12,705 nt of DNA from an uncultured Coriobacteriales bacterium. Lineage in GTDB: Bacteria > Actinomycetota > Coriobacteriia > Coriobacteriales > UMGS124. The notes under the pieces are model-generated. The model did no database searches and was not told the origin of the DNA. It saw nothing but the letters and a program-made list of their open reading frames with translations. The stretch spans positions 1 to 12,705 of the forward strand of contig CAKUKJ010000030.1 in the NCBI GenBank assembly GCA_934662525.1, written 5' to 3'. The translations under genes and the position numbers were made by a program. Positions 5,495 through 11,225 of this stretch are shown here, piece after piece; position 1 is the first letter of the stretch; every line of letters begins with the position of its first letter.

Positions 5495-7552
5495 CTACGC
5501 GCTGGCAAGGGCCGCGTTCACGGCGTCAAAGATGGCCTTGGAGGTGACGGAGGCACCGGAGACGGCGTCGACTCCCTCGGTACCGTTGGCAGCCACGATC
5601 TGGGCCGGGAGCTGCTCGATCGCCTTGCTGCCGATGCCCTGGGTCTCGGAGTTCTCCCCCACGGTGACGTCGGTGATCTTGCCGCCGGAGACGGTGACGG
5701 TCACGGGCACGTCGCCGCCGATGCCCTTGGCAGAGCCCTCGTAGGTGCCGTCGGCAACCGTGGAGACGTCGGTCGTGGTCGCGGCGGCCTCAGCGGCGGC
5801 AGCGGCCTCGGGGTCGACGTAGTTGGGGTCGCCCTGCGTCACGGCCGTGAGGTCGTAGCCGGCAAGCTCGGCGACGTGGCGGGCGACATGGCGGCCGAAG
5901 GTCACCGTGCGGCCGCAGGCGCAAGCCACGATGTACTCGGGGTAGTTGTTGCCGAACAGGCTGCCCGAGCAGTCGCCGGCGGCGTAGAGGCCCTCGATCA
6001 CCTGGTCGTTGGTGTCGAGCACCTGCATCTCCTCGTTGATGCGCAGGCCGTCGACCGTGGTGAGGAAGCTGCCGCCGTACCAGCCGCCGAAGAAGGGCGG
6101 GTTGCGCAGCTCGGAGAGACGGTACGCCTCCTTGCCGAACTCGTCGTCCTCCTGGGCGTCGAACATCTCGTTGTAGTGGTCGCACGTGGCAAGGAACGTC
6201 TCCTTGGCGTCGCCCTCGAAGCCCAGCTTGTCGGCCAGCTCGTCGAGGGTGTCGGCCATAAGGATGGTGCCCTCCTCGATCTTGTCGGCGAAGAACTCCT
6301 CGAGGGAGATGTCGGGCTTGGCGGCAAGCTGCTGCTGGATCTGGCGCGAGCAGCCGATGGTGTTGAAGCGCTTGATGTCCTCGCGGGCATTGTTGTCAAA
6401 CACCTGGCAGAAGACTCCGCCGGGCTTCTCAGCGGCCGTGTTGAGGTCGAAGTCGTAGGGCGTGGACTCGTTGCCGTAGCGGCGGCCGTCGCGGGCCACC
6501 TTGAGGAAAGGCTGCGAGCCGATGTTGTACTGCTTGCCCTCGCCGTTGAACGTGCCGGTGCCCTCGTCGGAGACGTAGCCGGCGTCCATGCCGGGCTTCA
6601 CAAGGCCGCGGTTGAAGAGCATGGGCGCGGGGTCCTCGTCCTTCTGGGCGCCGATCCACATGGCGGCCTTGATCCCGTCGCCCGTGTCGTTGGTGTTGTA
6701 GTACGACAGCGTGACGACGCGGTCGATGATGGGGGCGAGCGCCTTGCACATCGCAGGGTTGGCCGGATAGCCGCCGGTGGTCAGCAGCACGCCATAGCTG
6801 GCGTTGATGCGCACATAGCCGTCGGCGGTCTGGAAGATGCCGCCGGTCACGCGGCCAGAGTCATCCTGCTCAAGCTTGACGAGCGTCGTCTCGTACGACA
6901 CGCCGTAACCCAGGGAGTTGATGTAGCGCTCGAAAATCTCGTTGCGCACGAGACGGTTGCCCTCGGCGTCGTTGCCGGAGTAATAGTGCTCGGTGTAGGG
7001 GATGTAGTAGCAGGTGCCGCCCGTGGGGTCCTGGTTGTCGGTGTCGAGCGCGCAGGTCATGCCGGCCTCGGTGAGCAGCACGTCGAGCCAGTCGATCATG
7101 CTGGCGCTCTCGTCGATCCAAACCTTCCAAACACGCGGGTCGCACTTGCCCGAGGCATAGCGCACAAGCTCGTTGAGGAGCTTGCCCTTGTCGTCGGCCA
7201 CACCGGCGGCGTCACAGTACTTGGAGTTGACGGCGCCGAGCCAGTGACGCGTCTGGCCCACGACGGAGCCCTTCTCGGCAATGATGAAGTCCATGCCGAG
7301 CTCGGCGGCGGAGGCGGCGGCGGACATGCCGCCGTTGCCGGCGCCCACGATGAGCAGCTCGCACTCGCGGGTATCGACGATGTCGGACTCGGCGATCTCG
7401 GGGGCGGTGCCCAACCAGTCCTCGGAGCTGCGCTCGGGGGCCTTCGCCTGGGCCTGCTGGGGAGCGGCGGCGAGGGTGATGCTGCCCGCTGCGGCGGCAA
7501 CGGCAGACGCGGCGGCTGCGCCGGTGAGGAGGGTGCGACGGGTCATTTCCAT
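5495..7552 (-). CDS. Tat-exported FAD-dependent reductase with C-terminal FMN-binding domain
   Basis: This 685-aa flavoprotein belongs to the fumarate reductase/succinate dehydrogenase flavoprotein superfamily. Residues 1-36 are a twin-arginine signal (TRRTLLTG). The FAD domain has VGAGNGGMSAAASAAELG at 69-86, TGDGIKAAMWIGA at 290-302, RDGRRYGNES at 354-363 and YAAGDCSGSLFGN at 523-535. The FMN_bind domain is at 601-685 with SGASVT (665-670), where Thr670 would carry FMN attached by an ApbE-type enzyme. No CxxCH heme motif is present, so electrons must come from a separate membrane donor. Where fumarate and urocanate reductases have HHTMGG and GANRLGG, this protein has WYGGSFLTT and FGNNYPEYIV. 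It therefore lacks the substrate-binding His and catalytic-region Arg, and its acceptor is probably different. AAAGGAG at 7561-7567 sets the start. Divergent from LuxR regulator 2, its likely controller. Confidence 0.9.
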   Translation of the reverse strand: MEMTRRTLLTGAAAASAVAAAAGSITLAAAPQQAQAKAPERSSEDWLGTAPEIAESDIVDTRECELLIVGAGNGGMSAAASAAELGMDFIIAEKGSVVGQTRHWLGAVNSKYCDAAGVADDKGKLLNELVRYASGKCDPRVWKVWIDESASMIDWLDVLLTEAGMTCALDTDNQDPTGGTCYYIPYTEHYYSGNDAEGNRLVRNEIFERYINSLGYGVSYETTLVKLEQDDSGRVTGGIFQTADGYVRINASYGVLLTTGGYPANPAMCKALAPIIDRVVTLSYYNTNDTGDGIKAAMWIGAQKDEDPAPMLFNRGLVKPGMDAGYVSDEGTGTFNGEGKQYNIGSQPFLKVARDGRRYGNESTPYDFDLNTAAEKPGGVFCQVFDNNAREDIKRFNTIGCSRQIQQQLAAKPDISLEEFFADKIEEGTILMADTLDELADKLGFEGDAKETFLATCDHYNEMFDAQEDDEFGKEAYRLSELRNPPFFGGWYGGSFLTTVDGLRINEEMQVLDTNDQVIEGLYAAGDCSGSLFGNNYPEYIVACACGRTVTFGRHVARHVAELAGYDLTAVTQGDPNYVDPEAAAAAEAAATTTDVSTVADGTYEGSAKGIGGDVPVTVTVSGGKITDVTVGENSETQGIGSKAIEQLPAQIVAANGTEGVDAVSGASVTSKAIFDAVNAALASA

Positions 7553-7560
7553 GGGTGGTA

Positions 7561-7567
7561 CTCCTTT
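7561..7567 (-). promoter_or_regulatory. Strong ribosome binding site of the flavoprotein
   Basis: AAAGGAG on the - strand is 8 bases before the ATG at 7552. It rules out longer readings of the frame (up to 7774), which would also lack a signal peptide at the N-terminus. Confidence 0.85.
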
Positions 7568-7745
7568 GCTCGACACGTGCTTGGATTGCGTGGTGCGGCC
7601 GGTTCCGCACGCAACACTTGGACGACGAACCTTGCCTGGGGGTGGGCGGCCACGTCTTTGCCAGGTGTGCCCGCCCTGCTCCCGTTGAGCGGCTCGAACT
7701 ATGCGCCCACAAGGCGCTTGCGTCCTCGCACCGGCAGGTCGAACT

Positions 7746-7774
7746 TGTCTACCAGGCATTTTGGTGCTTCTCAA
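7746..7774 (-). promoter_or_regulatory. Candidate promoter of the flavoprotein, with embedded operator-like motif
   Basis: On the - strand TTGAGA (7769-7774) and TAGACA (7746-7751) have 17-bp spacing, a fair sigma-70 match. The spacer holds GCACCAAAATGCC (7755-7767), which resembles GCATCTAAAATGCC at 364-377 in the other module. A regulator bound there would sit between the two promoter boxes. Confidence 0.45.
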
Positions 7775-7842
7775 CCTAACGCCGGCACTTACTCATACCG
7801 TCCTCACCCTCGTGGGTCGATTTTGCACGACCTGGGGTTTTG

Positions 7843-7872
7843 TTGAAAACGCCTGTCAAGCGCTGCTACACT
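7843..7872 (+). promoter_or_regulatory. Candidate promoter of LuxR regulator 2
   Basis: TTGAAA (7843-7848) and TACACT (7867-7872) have 18-bp spacing and are the best promoter-like pair in the window. Transcription would start near 7879. That excludes a translation start at TTG 7840 and supports the ATG at 7912. The transcript would also cover ung. Confidence 0.55.
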
Positions 7873-7911
7873 GAACACGACGGATTGACCGCGCATGAGG
7901 CGAGCGAGGGC

Positions 7912-9453
7912 ATGGGTTTGGACAAGGCGACATCGGCTCCCGCCGCAGCGAGCCAGGCAAGTGGGAAAGACCGTGCGACTGAGGCGCGCCGAGCAGCCGA
8001 GACAGACGCGCGTCGCCTGAAAAGGACGCCGGCCGAGCAGGGGGCGTGGCTTGCCGCCGCCTGCGCGATAGGCCTGTACCAGCTTGGCATCACGCTGCTC
8101 AACACGGCGGTCTTCCCCCTCTTCAACGTGGTTTTCCTTGAGGCACGCGACTTGGGCTCGCTTTTCTCGGCAACGCTGTCGCTCGCGCTTTATGCGCTGG
8201 TGAGCGTGCGCCCGCAGCTCTGTCGGCCACGATTGTGGATGGCCGCCGCAGCCGCGCTTTACGTCATCGGCGTCCCCGCGATGCTTGTGGGCGTTTGGGC
8301 GGGCAGCCCCGTGCTCCTCACCCTGGGCGTGCTTATGCGCTCCGTTGCATCCACCTGGTTCGGCACGACGATTTGCCTGCAGCTCACAAACCTGGGTATG
8401 GAGCAGGGGGCGCGGCGCACCTTCGGCGCCCTGTGCGCGGGCTGGGCACTCAGCTATGCGCTGGAGCTCGCGACGGGGCTGCTCAGCCTAACTGGCCAAC
8501 TTGCGGTGTTCTTTGTCTCCGCCCTCCTCGTCATGGCACTGTCCTTTCGGCCCTCGAGGGGGCTTGTGGAGCACATGGCGAAAAGCGCGCCGGCATCTGA
8601 GCTGCGCGTGACGAACCCGAGGTCGTTCCTACCCGTGGGCAGCGCCCTCTTTGTGACGATCGTGCTGCTCAAGGCATCGTTTGGCTTCGCCATGACGTTT
8701 GCGAGCGTGGACGCAGCGCCGCAGGCGACCGTGCTCGCCTGCGTGCCCGCCCTGCTTGTGGCCTGCGCCCTGCTCGCATGCAACCGCGTGGGGCTCGACT
8801 CCCTGTACAAGGCGGCCATGTTGAGCGTGCTTGCCGGGTTTTTGCTGGTCAACCCGCTCATCTCGTCCATGACGGGCGCGCCGGCGCTTGCCAACGTGAT
8901 GCTGCGGGCCGGCGGCGACCTCACGCGCATGCTCGCCTTCATGCTTGTGGCGAGCCTCGGCGCCCGCAACCCGATGGCTGCCGCCGGGGTCTCGTTGTTC
9001 GTGGGCGGGGCAAACTCGCTGGGAAGCGTGGCCGGAGCGCAGCTCGGCATCCTCGCCAACGCCACGCTCGCACGCGATCCGGCGCTGTTCGCATTGCTGC
9101 TGGCCGGTGTGGTGTTCGCCTTCGTGGCCTACAACGTCCTCTCGCCCGACGTCTTCAACTTCGACAGGGCCGTGCGCGAGGTGGAGACCGTCAAACCCGT
9201 GCAGGAAGTTGAGCAGGCGGGGGCCACAGACTCGCTGGCAGAGGCAGTCTCCCGGGCCGTGAGCCGTTTCGGCCTCACGCCGCGCGAGGCCGAGGCGCTC
9301 GAGCTGCTCGCGCATGGGCGCAACACGGCCGCCATCCAAGAGCGCATGGTGGTGTCGCGCTCCACAGCCAAGACGCACGTGCGCAACGTGTACGCCAAGC
9401 TGGGCGTACACTCCCAGCAAGACCTGATCGACCTGGTAGAAGGGATGAAATAA
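7912..9453 (+). CDS. Membrane-embedded LuxR-family transcriptional regulator (12 TM + HTH), copy 2
   Basis: This 513-aa protein has the same build as the regulator at 522-2057. A charged N-terminal segment of about 40 residues is followed by about 12 hydrophobic helices (~47-390) and a short linker. The C-terminal LuxR helix-turn-helix is at 453-513 (FGLTPREAEALELLAHG, then SRSTAKTHVRNVYAKLG). The membrane part differs clearly in sequence from copy 1, so the two probably sense different ligands. It is divergent from the flavoprotein at 5495-7552, whose expression it likely controls, and lies 3 bp ahead of ung. The ATG at 7912 is preferred because a good promoter lies at 7843-7872, inside any longer reading. 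The ribosome site (GAGG at 7897-7900) is only fair, and TTG 7885 is an alternative start. Confidence 0.87.
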   Translation: MGLDKATSAPAAASQASGKDRATEARRAAETDARRLKRTPAEQGAWLAAACAIGLYQLGITLLNTAVFPLFNVVFLEARDLGSLFSATLSLALYALVSVRPQLCRPRLWMAAAAALYVIGVPAMLVGVWAGSPVLLTLGVLMRSVASTWFGTTICLQLTNLGMEQGARRTFGALCAGWALSYALELATGLLSLTGQLAVFFVSALLVMALSFRPSRGLVEHMAKSAPASELRVTNPRSFLPVGSALFVTIVLLKASFGFAMTFASVDAAPQATVLACVPALLVACALLACNRVGLDSLYKAAMLSVLAGFLLVNPLISSMTGAPALANVMLRAGGDLTRMLAFMLVASLGARNPMAAAGVSLFVGGANSLGSVAGAQLGILANATLARDPALFALLLAGVVFAFVAYNVLSPDVFNFDRAVREVETVKPVQEVEQAGATDSLAEAVSRAVSRFGLTPREAEALELLAHGRNTAAIQERMVVSRSTAKTHVRNVYAKLGVHSQQDLIDLVEGMK

Positions 9454-9456
9454 CGC

Positions 9457-10200
9457 ATGAGAAATGCCGCAAACGTTGAGGCGTGGCTTGACGGTGCCCC
9501 TACTGAGGTGCGCGAGACGACCAATCGGCTTATGGGCGAGGTCGCAGCCATGCGGGCCGGGCAGGTCATCTATCCGGCACAGGACGACGTGCTCAACGCG
9601 CTTGCCTACACAGCGTCCGACAAGGTGCGCGCAGTCATCCTGGGGCAGGACCCCTACCACGAGCCCGGCCAGGCCATGGGGCTTTCTTTCTCGGTGCCGT
9701 GCGGGCAGAAGCTGCCGCCGAGCCTGCGCAACATATACAAGGAGATGGCCGCCGACCTGGGCTGCGAGGCATCGACGTCGGGAGACCTCACAAGCTGGGC
9801 CGAGCAGGGGGTGCTGCTGCTCAACACGACGCTTACCGTGGTGGAGCACGCAGCGAACTCCCACAGCAAACTCGGCTGGCAGGTACTGACGAACTACCTG
9901 ATACGGCGCTGCTTCGAGCTGCCCCAACCCATCGTGTTCCTCGCCTGGGGGCGCTTCGCGGTGGGATTGGTGGAAAATGCGCGCAAGGCGGCTGAGGGCA
10001 GCACAGGGAGTGCTGCGCCGGGTGCCGCACTTGCAAACAAGCGCGTCATCGCCTCGACGCACCCCTCGCCTTTGTCTGCCAGCAGGTCGAGCGCAGGGCT
10101 GCCCGCCTTCTTGGGCTCGCGGCCGTTCTCGCAGGCAAACGCATATCTCGCAGAGATGGGCACCGCGCCCATCGACTGGGCGAGCGCGGGCCGGAGCTAG
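9457..10200 (+). CDS. ung: Uracil-DNA glycosylase, family 1
   Basis: This 247-aa enzyme removes uracil from DNA and starts base-excision repair in the cytoplasm. It has the water-activating motif GQDPYH at 63-68 (catalytic Asp65), the uracil-pocket region GLSFSVP, LLLNTTLTV, and the DNA-intercalating loop HPSPLSA with His202. The C-terminus ends with the family's PIDW. It is slightly longer than usual because of an Ala/Gly/Ser insert (about AAEGSTGSAAPGA) between VFLAWG and the HPSPLS motif. The ATG is 3 bp after the LuxR regulator stop, with AAGGG (9440-9444) as a distant ribosome site, so it is probably co-transcribed and perhaps translationally coupled. Its TAG stop overlaps the TAG stop of rsmJ on the other strand. 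Confidence 0.95.
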   Translation: MRNAANVEAWLDGAPTEVRETTNRLMGEVAAMRAGQVIYPAQDDVLNALAYTASDKVRAVILGQDPYHEPGQAMGLSFSVPCGQKLPPSLRNIYKEMAADLGCEASTSGDLTSWAEQGVLLLNTTLTVVEHAANSHSKLGWQVLTNYLIRRCFELPQPIVFLAWGRFAVGLVENARKAAEGSTGSAAPGAALANKRVIASTHPSPLSASRSSAGLPAFLGSRPFSQANAYLAEMGTAPIDWASAGRS

Positions 10201-10889
10201 CGCTTGAGCTGGGCGGGCACGATGCAGTCGTAGCGCACGGCCTTGCCCTCAAGCGCATGGCTCGGCTTGATGCCGGCCAGATGTGACGCCTTCGGTGGAC
10301 GCTTCACCACGATTTTGCGAGGATGCACGGCAAGCGCCGCCTCCATGAGCTCGCCCTCGTTGGCACAAGGGCACTCAAGATGGTGCAGGAGCTGGAACTT
10401 CTTCTTGACCGCCGCCGATTTCTGCCGCGCGGGAAACATGGGGTCGAGATACACGACGTCTGGGCAGGGCTCGTCATCGCCTGCGGTAATACGATGCAGC
10501 AGGGCGATGCTGTCGTCCTTTGCAAGACGCATGCGGGCCACAATGGGGGCAAGGCGCTCGTCCTCTCCGCTGCGGCTCAGGGCATCTTCGAGCAGGGCCG
10601 CGATGACCGGGTTGCACTCGCAGAGCGTGACCTCGAAGCCCGCCGCCGCAAGCAAAAAGGAGTCTTCCCCCAAGCCCGCCGTGGCGTCGAACACGCGAGG
10701 TGCAGCCGCGCCCTTGATGTGTGCGGCCTTGACGAGCAGCTCCCCCGAAAGGCGGTCGGAACGCACGCGAGGCAGCAGGGAGGCAAAATCGGGGCACAGC
10801 TCCATGCCGTCGCCCGCAAGAACGAGCCCGCGCTCGTCGCGACGCAACTCCAGGCCGGCAGCCTGCGCCATCTCTTCCGCAAGGGTCAT
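10197..10889 (-). CDS. rsmJ: 16S rRNA (guanine1516-N2)-methyltransferase
   Basis: This 230-aa SAM-dependent enzyme is expected to methylate G1516 of 16S rRNA. The SAM-binding loop is VFDATAGLGEDSFLLAAAGF (66-85), followed by an acidic strand end (CECNPVIAALLEDAL). The catalytic region is VVYLDPMFPARQKSAAVKKK (145-164), very close to the E. coli RsmJ signature. VVKRPPKA (194-201) matches the conserved C-terminal strand. The protein is a little shorter than the E. coli enzyme, mainly at the ends. The ATG at 10889 has GAGG (10899-10902) 9 bases upstream; a longer frame from 10961 would include a leader hairpin and is unlikely. It converges on ung with a 4-bp overlap and no terminator between them. 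Confidence 0.92.
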   Translation of the reverse strand: MTLAEEMAQAAGLELRRDERGLVLAGDGMELCPDFASLLPRVRSDRLSGELLVKAAHIKGAAAPRVFDATAGLGEDSFLLAAAGFEVTLCECNPVIAALLEDALSRSGEDERLAPIVARMRLAKDDSIALLHRITAGDDEPCPDVVYLDPMFPARQKSAAVKKKFQLLHHLECPCANEGELMEAALAVHPRKIVVKRPPKASHLAGIKPSHALEGKAVRYDCIVPAQLKR

Positions 10890-10910
10890 ATAATCTCGCC
10901 TCTCTGTCGT

Positions 10911-10937
10911 GTGGGCAGGGAACGCGCCCCTGCCCAC
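10911..10937 (-). promoter_or_regulatory. Perfect GC-rich hairpin in the rsmJ leader
   Basis: GTGGGCAGGG (10911-10920) and CCCTGCCCAC (10928-10937) form a perfect 10-bp stem with a 7-base loop. It ends 21 bases before the rsmJ start and 8 bases before the ribosome site. There is no T-run, so it is not a classical terminator; it could stabilise the RNA or affect translation. Confidence 0.45.
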
Positions 10938-11160
10938 GATGCAGCATGAAACCCGCTCCATACACGGGCCTCTCTTCCGGGGTCCCGCTCACCCGTCGCA
11001 CAATCGCATGGGGTCAGTGTAATCCACCGGGCCCGCAGCGAATAAGACGCGCCTCGATTCACCTGAAGTCACCCATGGCGCATGACCATGCGGCGGGCTG
11101 GAGGAACACCCGCGTGGACGAGGGTACGTCTCTTGGTTGCGCTCCTTTTCGCGCCGTTCA

Positions 11161-11197
11161 ACAAAACAGGCCTGCCGGATATGCTCCGACAGGCCTG
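11161..11197 (-). terminator. Terminator of the surface-protein gene
   Basis: CAGGCCTGCCGGA (11167-11179) and TCCGACAGGCCTG (11185-11197) form a 13-bp stem with one mismatch and a 5-base loop. On the - strand it is followed by TTTTGTTG. It lies 28 bp past the stop at 11226. Confidence 0.85.
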
Positions 11198-11225
11198 CAA
11201 TCAGGTTATGCCAGCCAGGCAGCGG

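Larger units (their letters stand above)
7553..7911. other. Divergent control region between flavoprotein and LuxR regulator 2
   Basis: No gene is seen in this 359-bp stretch. It contains back-to-back candidate promoters: one for the flavoprotein at 7746-7774 and one for the regulator at 7843-7872. The flavoprotein transcript would have a leader of roughly 185 bases. That leader holds GC-rich inverted segments (GGGCGG at 7644-7649 and CCGCCC at 7671-7676), but no recognised riboswitch. Confidence 0.55.
10890..11225. other. Intergenic region: rsmJ leader and surface-protein terminator
   Basis: This 336-bp stretch has no supported gene. From left to right it holds a perfect 10-bp hairpin (10911-10937), a weak - strand promoter candidate for rsmJ with TACACT at 11016-11021 (poor -35 TTATTC, 18-bp spacing), a small hairpin CGCATG-AC-CATGCG at 11079-11092, and the terminator at 11161-11197. 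A frame of 97 codons on the + strand (10946-11239) has no ribosome site and no recognisable domain. No tRNA, SRP RNA or tmRNA pattern was recognised. Confidence 0.55.

Noticed and set aside
5267..7846. An 859-codon open frame on the + strand, the longest in the window
   Set aside because: It lies antisense to the clear FAD/FMN reductase, is rich in Gly/Val/His/Arg as expected from the complement of a GC-rich gene, and has no recognisable domain or ribosome site.
7840..7911. A longer start for LuxR regulator 2 at TTG 7840
   Set aside because: The TTG overlaps the -35 region of the best promoter in the window, so it would not be in the transcript.
8629..10062. A 477-codon - strand frame across LuxR regulator 2 and ung
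   Set aside because: It crosses two well-supported genes and their junction on the other strand, and its translation is low-complexity His/Arg/Gly.
10911..10937. Hairpin considered as a terminator
   Set aside because: No T-run on either strand and no gene ends next to it; it lies in the leader of rsmJ.
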